A stretch of DNA of 23,086 nt from Chersky-840 sp035532735 (GTDB taxonomy: Bacteria > Actinomycetota > Acidimicrobiia > Acidimicrobiales > UBA8190), in the NCBI GenBank assembly GCA_035532735.1, contig DATKQM010000042.1, forward strand, positions 1 through 23,086, written 5' to 3'. The notes beneath the pieces are model-generated. The model was not told the origin of the DNA. It worked only from the letters and a program-made list of their open reading frames with translations, and ran no database searches. This document shows positions 6,683 through 13,847 of the stretch, one piece after another. The number at the start of each line of letters is the position of its first letter. The stretch's first letter is position 1. The position numbers and the translations under genes were made by a program.

Positions 6683-7846
6683 GTGCCTCCGCCTTCCTCG
6701 CCCCCAGCCGAGGAGACGGTCCGCGCCGCCTTGTTGGGGGTGATCGACCCCGAGCTCGGCGACAACATCGTCGATCTGGGCATGGTCCGGGCCGTGGCCG
6801 TCGACCCTGACGGACGGGTCGAGGTGAGAGTCGACCTGACCGTGGCGGGATGTCCCTTGCGTACTCAGCTCCGATCCGACGTCGAATCGCGGGTGGGAAG
6901 CCTCCCCGGTGTCCGTCTGGTCGAGGTCGTCATGGGAGTGATGGACGCCGCCGATCGCAGTGCGCTCATGGACCGGGCCCGTCGAAAAGCACAGGAGGAC
7001 CGGGCCCTCGCCACCGACATCCCCGCCACCGCCCGGGTCCTGGCCGTGTCGTCAGGAAAGGGTGGGGTCGGCAAGTCCTCGGTCACGGTCAACCTGGCCG
7101 TCGCTCTGGCGCAGCGTGGGCTCGTGGTCGGCCTCCTCGACGCCGATATCTGGGGGTTCTCCGTCCCCCGCCTGCTCGGGATGCAGGGCGAGCTCACCGC
7201 CGAGGGCAAGAAGATCGTGCCCCTCGAGAAGCAGGTGGGCCCGGGGCTGCTCAAGGTGGTATCGATGGGGTTCCTCGCCGACGAGGAGTCCGCCATCATG
7301 TGGCGCGGTCTCATCTTGAACCGCGCCGTCCAGCAATTCCTCGAAGACGTCCGCTGGGGGGAGCTCGACTACCTCCTCATCGACATGCCCCCGGGCACCG
7401 GCGACATCCAGATGGGGCTGGCCCGCATGCTGCCCCGCACCGAGGTGCTCGTCGTGACCACGCCACCCATCGCCGCCCAGAAGGTCGCGGCGCGCGCCGC
7501 CGACATGGCCCGCAAGGGCCATCTCCGGGTGGCGGGGGTGATCGAGAACATGTCCGCCTTCACCTGCGACCACGGCACCTCCTACGCGCTCTTCGGTGCC
7601 GGTGGCGGCGAGCGTCTCTCGGCGGAGATCGGCGTGCCCCTGGTGGGGGCGGTGCCGCTGCATCCCGACATGGCGGCATCGGGCGACGCCGGCACACCGG
7701 TGGCCCTGTCACGAGGCGTTCTCGGACTCGCCTTCGAGGCCCTGGCCACGCGCATCGCCGAAGATGTCGCCCCTGTGGTCGAAGTGTCGGGCTGCACGGC
7801 ACGGCTTCTCGACCGGGTCGAGGCAGCCCTCGGCGACGCCCCGTAA
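6683..7846 (+). CDS. mrp: Mrp/NBP35-family P-loop ATPase (ApbC-like Fe-S carrier)
   Basis: This protein has 387 residues from GTG 6683, with AGGA (6671-6674) 8 bases upstream. Residues 10-90 form a MIP18/DUF59 domain (GVIDPELGDNIVDLGMV). The ATPase follows, with the deviant Walker A SSGKGGVGKSS near 123-133, then DADIWGFSVPRLLG, and YLLIDMPPGTGD as the Walker B/switch region. Proteins of this build carry or transfer Fe-S clusters in the cytoplasm. In many Mrp proteins a CxxC near the C-terminus binds the cluster at the dimer interface. Here the matching stretch reads ENMSAFTCDHGTSYALFG, with one Cys. An upstream in-frame start at 6509 would overlap the divergent Fe-S carrier gene and is rejected. 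The divergent pairing with an A-type carrier suggests shared Fe-S control. Confidence 0.92.
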   Translation: MPPPSSPPAEETVRAALLGVIDPELGDNIVDLGMVRAVAVDPDGRVEVRVDLTVAGCPLRTQLRSDVESRVGSLPGVRLVEVVMGVMDAADRSALMDRARRKAQEDRALATDIPATARVLAVSSGKGGVGKSSVTVNLAVALAQRGLVVGLLDADIWGFSVPRLLGMQGELTAEGKKIVPLEKQVGPGLLKVVSMGFLADEESAIMWRGLILNRAVQQFLEDVRWGELDYLLIDMPPGTGDIQMGLARMLPRTEVLVVTTPPIAAQKVAARAADMARKGHLRVAGVIENMSAFTCDHGTSYALFGAGGGERLSAEIGVPLVGAVPLHPDMAASGDAGTPVALSRGVLGLAFEALATRIAEDVAPVVEVSGCTARLLDRVEAALGDAP

Positions 7847-7855
7847 TCCGGCGCC

Positions 7856-8719
7856 TCAGGCCGGCGCAGCCCACGCCGCGTCGATGTCGTCGCGATCGTC
7901 GGCTCGGGCCAGACCGTCGGTGTCGAGCTTGCGCAGATGTGCCCACAGCGACTTGCGTGCCACCGGTAACAACTCGTCACCGACATCGGCGTAGACGATC
8001 GGCAACAGCTCGTCCACGGTGGCTCGCCCCGCACCGGCCAGGGCGACCGCCACTGCCTTCTCGCGACGGAGCCGGTGCTCGATGATGCCCCGGAGTGCCG
8101 CGGCGGGCTCCCCGATCAGCGAACCGTGGCCCGGCGCGATCGTCGCCACCGGTGGGTCGAGCGCCAAGAGACGCTCGAGGCTCCGGAGATAGCGGACCAT
8201 GTCGCCGTCGGGTGGTGCGATGACGACGGTCGATCCCTGCATGACATGGTCACCGGAGAAGAGCATCTGCTCCTTGTCGACCATCCAACACAGGTGGTTC
8301 GAGGCGTGGCCGGGCGTGTGGATGGCCCGGAGCGTGAAGCCCTCGGCATGGAGCTCGTAGCCGTCACCGACGTCGCGGGTGGGGACGAAGTCGTCACGGG
8401 CGCAGAATCCGAGCACCTCGGCCCCGGTGCGGTGCGCGAGTCCTGCCGCGCCCGGTGCATGGTCGGGGTGGGTGTGGGTGACGACGATCGAGCGGATGCG
8501 GCCCGCACCGAGCGCGGCGATGGCGTCGAGGTGACCGGCATCGTCGGGGCCGGGGTCGACGACGACCAACTCGTCGGTCCCCACCAGATAACTGTTGGTC
8601 CCCGGCCCGGTCATGATGCCCGGATTGGGGGCTGTGACCCGAACGACCAGCGCCGAGAGCGCCACGGGCCGACCGGGTCGAGGAGGGCTGGCCGGCTCGA
8701 GGGGAGGCGGCTCGCTCAA
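7856..8719 (-). CDS. Metallo-beta-lactamase fold hydrolase, LACTB2-like
   Basis: This 287-residue protein has the dinuclear metal site of the superfamily: H82-H84-D86-H87 (THTHPDH), H138 (TPGHASNH), D157 (FSGDHVMQGS) and H198 (APGHG). MTGPGTNSYLVG near the N-terminus and FSGDHVMQGSTVVIAPPDGD are typical of the LACTB2 branch. A C-terminal winged-helix-like extension (about 215-275, ending RKSLWAHLRKLDTDG) also fits that branch, whose animal member is an endoribonuclease. The substrate here is unknown. The start is TTG 8719-8717, overlapping the stop of the upstream Nudix gene by four bases (TTGA), so translation is probably coupled. A later GTG at 8665 is an alternative. It is convergent with mrp, with only 9 bases between the stops. 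Confidence 0.88.
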   Translation of the reverse strand: MSEPPPLEPASPPRPGRPVALSALVVRVTAPNPGIMTGPGTNSYLVGTDELVVVDPGPDDAGHLDAIAALGAGRIRSIVVTHTHPDHAPGAAGLAHRTGAEVLGFCARDDFVPTRDVGDGYELHAEGFTLRAIHTPGHASNHLCWMVDKEQMLFSGDHVMQGSTVVIAPPDGDMVRYLRSLERLLALDPPVATIAPGHGSLIGEPAAALRGIIEHRLRREKAVAVALAGAGRATVDELLPIVYADVGDELLPVARKSLWAHLRKLDTDGLARADDRDDIDAAWAAPA

Positions 8720-9675
8720 TTGGGCCGCTCGGCCCGCCCGTCGGCGCCGATGGTGCGAATGATGGTACCGACCTCCGACGGGGTCATGGCGCGGCCGCGC
8801 GCCGCGTCGGGGGCCTCGCCCATGGCCTCGTCGTATCCGGGGTCACCCGGCAGCAGGATCCGAAAGCCCCGCTCGTCGGCCACCACCCTCGGAAGCACGG
8901 TGGGGACGCTCTCGACAGCGGCCGCGGCAGCCAGCAGCTCGCCGCTGGTGGCGAACCGGCTGATGGCCTCGAGGTTCTTCATGGTGGGAAAGATGAGGTC
9001 GAACTCGCCCGCCTTGGCCCGTGCCAGCGCGTCGTCGGGTCGGACCCACACCGTGTCCACCGTCTCGTAATCGTCGTGGATCGGCACCTGGCCGGGGGGG
9101 ACGGCGGCCACGAAGAACCGGGTGTCGTAGCGCTTGGGCGCGGGCTCGGGGGTGACCCAGTGGCTGAAGTAGTGAACACGGTCAGTCGCCAAGCGCAGAC
9201 CTTCGGCCCGACAGGCATCGAGAAACCGCACCTCGCCGGCGTTGAGCGCCACCCGGATGGCGGCGAGCCGGCGACGGGTCTCGGCCTCGTGCGCCTCGAG
9301 GATCGTGCCCTCACCTTCGACATCGTGACCGCGATAGGCGAGGAGGACGCCCGCCTCCTCGAAGCATTCGCGCAGAGCCGCCACCCAGAAGGCCAGGCCG
9401 CCTGACTCCACGCCCAACATGACACTGGCCTCGGCGTCACTGCGCCATGCACACGCCTCCTCGGCCGCCGGCGTCCGGTCCTCGTCGTCGACCTTGCCTC
9501 CCGGAAAGACATAGGCGCCGCCCACGAAGTCGGAGTTCAAGTGGCGCTGGAGCATGCAGACCTCGAGCGCCGGAGAGCCGTCGAAGGCGGCGTCGCGCAC
9601 GAGCATGATGGTGGCCGCGTCGCGCGCCGCCACCGGCCCCGAGGGCTCGTGAGAGGGCGCGTTCGCTGCGGACAC
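8716..9675 (-). CDS. Nudix hydrolase with interrupted Nudix box, NUDT19-like
   Basis: This 319-residue protein contains YVFPGGKVD (residues 55-63) and, about 40 residues later, ALRECFEEAGVLLAYRG (100-116). Together these are the two halves of a Nudix box. The insertion between the Gly-rich half and REuxEE is the layout seen in NUDT19-type enzymes, which hydrolyse acyl-CoA/CoA diphosphates. Later segments, including HWVTPEPAPKRYDTRFFVAA, also fit that branch. CoA-derivative hydrolysis is inferred from this likeness. The start is GTG 9675, and the ribosome site is weak (GAGGG very close to the start). It is the first gene of a two-gene unit with the LACTB2-like hydrolase, a pairing that suggests turnover of thioester or nucleotide-linked acyl compounds; that role is inference. 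Confidence 0.87.
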   Translation of the reverse strand: MSAANAPSHEPSGPVAARDAATIMLVRDAAFDGSPALEVCMLQRHLNSDFVGGAYVFPGGKVDDEDRTPAAEEACAWRSDAEASVMLGVESGGLAFWVAALRECFEEAGVLLAYRGHDVEGEGTILEAHEAETRRRLAAIRVALNAGEVRFLDACRAEGLRLATDRVHYFSHWVTPEPAPKRYDTRFFVAAVPPGQVPIHDDYETVDTVWVRPDDALARAKAGEFDLIFPTMKNLEAISRFATSGELLAAAAAVESVPTVLPRVVADERGFRILLPGDPGYDEAMGEAPDAARGRAMTPSEVGTIIRTIGADGRAERPN

Positions 9676-9703
9676 GCCCTCAGGCTACTGACGCCGGCTC
9701 CAT

Positions 9704-9727
9704 CTCTCCCACGACCTCTCCCACGAC
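9704..9727. repeat. Perfect 12-base tandem duplication in a divergent intergenic region
   Basis: CTCTCCCACGAC occurs twice without a gap (9704-9715, 9716-9727) between the divergent Nudix gene and the DUF929-like gene. The gap is 148 bases and has no other gene. The repeat may be a regulator site or slippage product; nothing in the sequence decides between them. Confidence 0.6.
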
Positions 9728-9823
9728 GGTGACCGCGAGCGGACCATGGGTAGGCTGGCTGCTCCTCGGTCCGGGCGCGGGGTCGTGCGCCGGCACTCGA
9801 CCGAAACGGCGGGGCTCCCGACA

Positions 9824-10729
9824 ATGGCGACGACGCAGGTCAACGGCACCGATGACGAGACCCCGGCGGTCCCGCCGCGCCGGCGCGTGCCCATGGCCCT
9901 GGTCACCTGGGTCTTCGTGGTCCTCATCCTGTCGATCGTGGTCGTGCTCCTCGTCGTGAAGATCACCCGGGGAACGACCACGGTCGTCCCTCCTCCGGTG
10001 GCTCCGGCCTCGTCGGCGGTGGTCAACGCCGTGACCACGGTTCCGGGCGCGATCTTCGATGCCGTCGGCGCCCAGCAAGCCGCAGACCCCGGCGAAACGG
10101 TGCTGTCAGGACAGCCCGCCGTGTCGATTGGGGGGCGACCGGCCGTGGTCTACGTGGGAGGGGAATTCTGCCCCTATTGCGCGGCGGAGCGATGGGCGCT
10201 CGTGGCTGCGCTCGGGCGGTTCGGGACCTTCTCACACCTCGGCGCCACGGCGTCGTCGGACGCCGAGGTCTTTCCCGGAATTCCGACCTTCACCTTCGAC
10301 GGCACCACCTACCGGAGCCGCTACGTCTCGTTCGCCGCTGTCGAGGAATACGGTGACCGGCCCTCGGCCACGGTCCCAGCCGGGTTCCCCAAGCTGCGGG
10401 ATCCCACGCCCGTGGAGTGGGCCCTGCTCAAGCGCTACGACACCGAGCCCTTTGTGCCCGGGACGGGCACCTTCCCCTTCGTCGACGTGGACAACCGGTT
10501 GGTGGTGTCGGGTTCGGGGATCGGGTTCTCCCCCGGCGTCTTACAGGACCAGTCGATGACCCAGGTCGCCGACGACCTGTCCATACCGACGAAGTCCGAC
10601 ACGCAAGCCTTGTTGGGAGCGGCCAACAAGCTTTCGGCGGCTATTTGCGCGGCCACCGGGGGCAAGCCAGCCTCGGTCTGCACGTCGTCCGGCGTCCGGG
10701 CCGGAGCCAGTCGGTTGGGCCTGCCCTGA
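9824..10729 (+). CDS. Membrane-anchored DUF929-family thioredoxin-like protein
   Basis: This protein has 301 residues from ATG 9824. The first 24 residues are polar and basic, then one membrane helix (about 25-46, VTWVFVVLILSIVVVLLVV) leads to an extracytoplasmic domain. GGEFCPYCAAERWALVAALG places a CPYC active-site motif at 116-119. This matches the DUF929 signature, a family thought to act in thiol-disulfide exchange. A second cysteine pair lies near the C-terminus (ICAATGGKPASVC). An upstream in-frame ATG at 9746 would add 26 residues; neither start has a strong ribosome site, and 9824 gives the more usual short cytoplasmic tail. It is convergent with the WhiB-like gene. Redox function is inferred from the CxxC motif. 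Confidence 0.82.
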   Translation: MATTQVNGTDDETPAVPPRRRVPMALVTWVFVVLILSIVVVLLVVKITRGTTTVVPPPVAPASSAVVNAVTTVPGAIFDAVGAQQAADPGETVLSGQPAVSIGGRPAVVYVGGEFCPYCAAERWALVAALGRFGTFSHLGATASSDAEVFPGIPTFTFDGTTYRSRYVSFAAVEEYGDRPSATVPAGFPKLRDPTPVEWALLKRYDTEPFVPGTGTFPFVDVDNRLVVSGSGIGFSPGVLQDQSMTQVADDLSIPTKSDTQALLGAANKLSAAICAATGGKPASVCTSSGVRAGASRLGLP

Positions 10730-10747
10730 CCTCGGATCGGGCCAGCC

Positions 10748-11011
10748 TCAGCCGGCGCGGCGCTGCAGGACTTGCTTGCGCTCGTTCTCGTTGAGGCCAC
10801 CCCAGATGCCGTGAGGCTCGCGGATCCTGATGGCGTACTCGAGACAGTCCTCCTGAACCACGCATGACGCGCAAATGTCCTTGGCGCGGTTCTCCCGTTC
10901 GATCTTGTCTTCTTTGCGCTCAGCGTGCGTAGGCGGGAAGAAGACCGCCGATTGCGGTCCCCTGCAAGCCGCCCGAGCCTGCCAAGCCTCCCCCAAAGTC
11001 CGAGTCTGCAC
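10748..11011 (-). CDS. WhiB-like Fe-S transcription regulator
   Basis: This 87-residue protein has the four cluster-binding cysteines of the Wbl family: C16 (RAACRGP), C47 and C50 (ICASC) and C56 (EDCLEYA). The family turn GIWGG follows at 68-72, then a basic tail. Wbl proteins bind a 4Fe-4S cluster and act with the primary sigma factor; the family is confined to Actinomycetota and their phages. I chose GTG 11011-11009 because AGGAGGGGG lies directly upstream. ATG 11041 in the same frame would add 10 residues and cannot be excluded. It is divergent from an ArsA-like ATPase pair. WhiB4/WblA genes near ArsA-like pairs are known in other actinobacteria, but I cannot assign this protein to that subclass from the sequence alone. 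Confidence 0.93.
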   Translation of the reverse strand: MQTRTLGEAWQARAACRGPQSAVFFPPTHAERKEDKIERENRAKDICASCVVQEDCLEYAIRIREPHGIWGGLNENERKQVLQRRAG

Positions 11012-11184
11012 TCCCCCTCCTGAACGTGACGCTACTCCCATGTCTGTGAAGCCGACAAGGGGTGTGACCAGGAAGTTCTCCTCATTTAGGGTCCTGCGGA
11101 CCGCCTCGGCGGGCGGGCGCGCCCGGGGTCTCTGACCAAGGGGGAGGCCTCGACACGACACTTCGCGCTCATTGGGAGGGGCCA

Positions 11185-11190
11185 TATACG
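11185..11190 (+). promoter_or_regulatory. Possible -10 element for the ArsA operon
   Basis: TATACG lies 11 bases before the ATG at 11202. With this spacing transcription would start a few bases before the ATG, giving a nearly leaderless message. This would explain why no ribosome site is seen close to that ATG. No convincing -35 is visible. Confidence 0.25.
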
Positions 11191-11201
11191 CTCGGCCAGA
11201 C

Positions 11202-12233
11202 ATGGACGTCGCCACCTTCTGCCGCAAGAGCCGGGTGCTGGTGGTCGCCGGCAAGGGCGGGGTCGGCAAGACCACGATCACCGCTGCTCTGGCCCGAATG
11301 GCCGCTCACGCGGGCCTTTCGGTCCTCGTGGTGGAGCTCGAGGGTAAGCCCGGGGTCCCGGCCGCCTTCGGCGGGTCCGGAGCACTCCGCTATGACGAGG
11401 CCCAGCTGTCCGGGGTGGAGTCCCTCCCCGGGGGGGGCACGGTTCGAGCTCGGCGCATCACCCCCGATGACGCCCTGCTCGAATACCTCGCCGACCATGG
11501 GATGAAGCGGATCTCGAAGCGCCTCGTTTCCTCAGGTGCCCTCGACGTCGTCTCGACGGCTATCCCCGGTATCCGGGACATCTTGGTCCTGGGCAAGGTG
11601 AAGAGCCTCGAGCGCCAGCGGGCCGCAGACCTGATTCTCGTGGACGCCCCCGCCACCGGTCATGCCATGACGTTTCTGTCCTCGGCCCAGGGCCTCATGG
11701 ACGCGGCCCGGTCGGGCCCGGTCCGAATTCAGGCGGCCGACGTCGTCGAGCTGCTGTCGGACCCGGATCGATGCCAGGTGGCCCTCGTCACCCTTCCCGA
11801 AGAGATGCCGGTCAACGAGGTCGTTGAGGCCGCCTATGCGCTCGAGGACCGGATCGGGATCTCCCTGGGGCCCGTCATCGTCAACTCCTGCCTTCCCGCC
11901 GATCCCGGTCTCGAGCGAGATCCGGAGGAGGCGGCGGGAGAGGTCGGGGTGACCTTGACCGAGGCCCAGGCCGGCGCGCTGCGAGCCGCCGCCGCCTTCC
12001 GGGCCCGGCGCTTCGAACTCCAAGAGGAACAGCGGGCGCGGCTCGCTACCGAGCTGCCCCTCCCCCAGCTCCTAGCTCCGTTCCTCTTCAGTGCCGGGAT
12101 CGGGCCCGACGAGCTCGATGTCTTGGCCGAACAGCTCGCCGAGGCCGTCCGCCGGCTCCCCGACGGCGCCAGCCGTGTCCCGCTGGCCCGGGACGAGCCC
12201 GGTCCGCCCGCCGACGCTGAGGTGGTGCCGTGA
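11202..12233 (+). CDS. ArsA/Get3-like anion-transporting ATPase, first of a pair
   Basis: This protein has 343 residues from ATG 11202. The deviant Walker A is AGKGGVGKTT at 16-25. The segment that in ArsA/Get3 carries the switch I Asp reads VVELEGKPGVPAAFG, with Glu and a GKPG motif. Later comes LILVDAPATGHAMTFL (switch II-like). Actinobacteria often carry two such genes in tandem (for example Rv3679-Rv3680 in M. tuberculosis). The pair probably works as a complex, and real arsenite transport is not implied since no arsB is present. It overlaps the second ATPase gene by four bases (GTGA), which suggests coupled translation and a fixed ratio. An upstream in-frame TTG at 11172 is an alternative start. 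It is divergent from a WhiB-like regulator gene. Confidence 0.9.
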   Translation: MDVATFCRKSRVLVVAGKGGVGKTTITAALARMAAHAGLSVLVVELEGKPGVPAAFGGSGALRYDEAQLSGVESLPGGGTVRARRITPDDALLEYLADHGMKRISKRLVSSGALDVVSTAIPGIRDILVLGKVKSLERQRAADLILVDAPATGHAMTFLSSAQGLMDAARSGPVRIQAADVVELLSDPDRCQVALVTLPEEMPVNEVVEAAYALEDRIGISLGPVIVNSCLPADPGLERDPEEAAGEVGVTLTEAQAGALRAAAAFRARRFELQEEQRARLATELPLPQLLAPFLFSAGIGPDELDVLAEQLAEAVRRLPDGASRVPLARDEPGPPADAEVVP

Positions 12234-13375
12234 GCTCGGAGCCTCCGAGGCCGAACGGCCCTCCGACGCCGAGCGGCCTTCTGACGCCAAGCAGCATTGT
12301 GGGGCTCTCGGAGATCGTGGCCGAACGCGCCATCGTCGTGTGCTGCGGTTCGGGTGGGGTGGGCAAGACGACGGTGTCGGCCGCCTTCGCCCTCGAGGCC
12401 GCTCGGCGGGGCCGACGGGCCTGTGTGGTTACCATCGACCCGGCCAAGCGCCTCGCCGATGCACTCGGCGTCGACACCCTCGCCAACAAGCCTCGGCAGA
12501 TCGACGGGGACTGGCCCGGTGAGCTTTGGGCGCTCATGCTCGACCCCAAGGGCACCTTCGACGAGCTGATCGCCAGATATGCGTCTTCACCGGAGCAGGC
12601 CGAGGGCATCCTCGCCAACCGGATTTATCGGAACCTCACCGGGGCGCTGTCGGGGACCCAGGAGTACATGGCCATGGAGAAGCTCTACGAGCTCTCCGAA
12701 GACGGGCACTACGACCTCGTCGTGGTCGACACCCCGCCGTCGCGCAATGCTTTGGATTTCCTCGACGCACCGCGCCGGCTCACACGGTTCCTCGGACATC
12801 GCCTCTTCCAGCTCCTGCTCATGCCGACGCGCGCCTATCTCCGGGCGGTGTCGGTGGCGACCCAGGCTCTGCTGCGCACGATCTCGAAGGTGGCGGGGGC
12901 CGAGATCGTCCACGACGCGGTGGCGTTCTTCCAGGCCTTCGAGGGCATGGAGGAGGGGTTCCGGACCCGAGCCGAGCACATGCGCCGACTCCTGGCCAGA
13001 CGGACCACGGCCTTTGTCCTCGTGACCTCGCCCCGGGCTGACACCGTGGAGGAGGCGGGGTGGTTCGCCGACAAGCTCAACGAATCGGGGCTGGCGGTGG
13101 AAGGCCTCGTCGTCAATCGGGTCCATCCCGCTTTCGGAGTGGCCGGACCGCTACCCGAGGCCCCACCGGGAAGCGCCCTCGCCGCTCTGGTCGAAAATCT
13201 CCGGGGCTACCAGGCGGTGAACCGGCGCGAGGAGGACGCCTTCGCGGCGCTCGTCACCCAGGTGGCGCCGTCACCGGTGTCGCTGGTCCCGTTGCTCGAC
13301 GTGGACGTCCACGACGTACATGGCCTCGGCCTCGTAGCCGACCACGTCTTTTCCGATCAGGTCGGCACCCGTTAG
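12230..13375 (+). CDS. ArsA/Get3-like ATPase, second of a pair
   Basis: This protein has 381 residues from GTG 12230. A Pro-rich N-terminal tail of about 22 residues is encoded by three imperfect 18-base repeats. The Walker A follows: CCGSGGVGKTTVSAAFALEA (P-loop about 40-47). VTIDPAKRLADALG carries the switch I Asp that its partner lacks, and DLVVVDTPPSRNALDFLDAP is the switch II region. The C-terminal part is helical with a conserved-looking TTAFVLVTSPRADTVEEA. The two proteins differ at switch I, so a heterodimer with unequal ATPase sites is likely; this is inference. The receiver-domain gene starts 10 bases after its stop. Confidence 0.91.
   Translation: MSSEPPRPNGPPTPSGLLTPSSIVGLSEIVAERAIVVCCGSGGVGKTTVSAAFALEAARRGRRACVVTIDPAKRLADALGVDTLANKPRQIDGDWPGELWALMLDPKGTFDELIARYASSPEQAEGILANRIYRNLTGALSGTQEYMAMEKLYELSEDGHYDLVVVDTPPSRNALDFLDAPRRLTRFLGHRLFQLLLMPTRAYLRAVSVATQALLRTISKVAGAEIVHDAVAFFQAFEGMEEGFRTRAEHMRRLLARRTTAFVLVTSPRADTVEEAGWFADKLNESGLAVEGLVVNRVHPAFGVAGPLPEAPPGSALAALVENLRGYQAVNRREEDAFAALVTQVAPSPVSLVPLLDVDVHDVHGLGLVADHVFSDQVGTR
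12241..12294 (+). repeat. Three imperfect 18-base tandem repeats in the 5' end of the second ArsA gene
   Basis: Units are at 12241-12258, 12259-12276 and 12277-12294. Each encodes a six-residue Pro-containing unit (PPRPNG, PPTPSG, LLTPSS). The unit length is a multiple of three, so copy changes would preserve the frame. They lengthen the tail before the P-loop domain. Confidence 0.7.
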
Positions 13376-13385
13376 CCTGACGCCC

Positions 13386-13847
13386 GTGCGCACGATCGTG
13401 GTGGCCAGCGACGCCCCGTCGGTGCGCGCCGACGTGGTAGCGGTCGTGGGCGACCCCGACACCGAGATCATCGAGGTCGATACGGGCCATGCCGTGGCTC
13501 CTGCTGTCGATGAGCACGAGCCCGATCTCGTGATCGTCGACCTCCAGATGGGAAGCATGGGGGGCATGGCCGTCTGTCTGGAGCTGCGCCTCGAGGAGTC
13601 CTACGGCAACCTCCCCCACGTGCCGGTGCTCATGCTCCTCGACCGTCGCCCCGACGTCTTTCTGGCCAAGCGCTCGGGCGCCGAAGGGTGGATCGTGAAG
13701 CCTCTCGATCCCATACGGCTCCGCAAGGCCACCACCGCGCTCACCGAAGGCGAGACGTACCACGACGAGTCGTTCCAGCCCGTGCCGGTTCTGGCGGTCG
13801 TCAGTGCCGAGCGCTCCGGCGGGGACACCGCTGGTGCAGACGTCTGA
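13386..13847 (+). CDS. Stand-alone response-regulator receiver protein
   Basis: This 153-residue protein is a single receiver domain: D9 in the acidic pocket, D52 as phosphoryl acceptor (LVIVDLQMG) and K105 (GWIVKPLDP). The position that usually holds the switch Thr/Ser after strand 4 is Asp (LMLLDRR, D86), which is unusual and may weaken classical switching. There is no output domain; the last 30 residues look unstructured. The start is GTG 13386, 10 bases after the second ArsA gene. The end overlaps the CBS/CorC-like gene by 14 bases. No histidine kinase is present, so the partner is unknown. Placement inside the ATPase operon suggests a signalling role tied to those ATPases or to the CBS protein; this is inference. 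Confidence 0.86.
   Translation: MRTIVVASDAPSVRADVVAVVGDPDTEIIEVDTGHAVAPAVDEHEPDLVIVDLQMGSMGGMAVCLELRLEESYGNLPHVPVLMLLDRRPDVFLAKRSGAEGWIVKPLDPIRLRKATTALTEGETYHDESFQPVPVLAVVSAERSGGDTAGADV

Noticed and set aside
6850..8085. 411-residue plus-strand open frame across mrp and the LACTB2-like gene
   Set aside because: It is a frame-shifted shadow of mrp with Arg/Pro-rich composition.
11202..13375. Arsenite efflux operon
   Set aside because: Two ArsA-like ATPases are present but no arsB, arsC or arsR. Actinobacterial ArsA-like pairs of this type are not linked to arsenic resistance by their neighbours.
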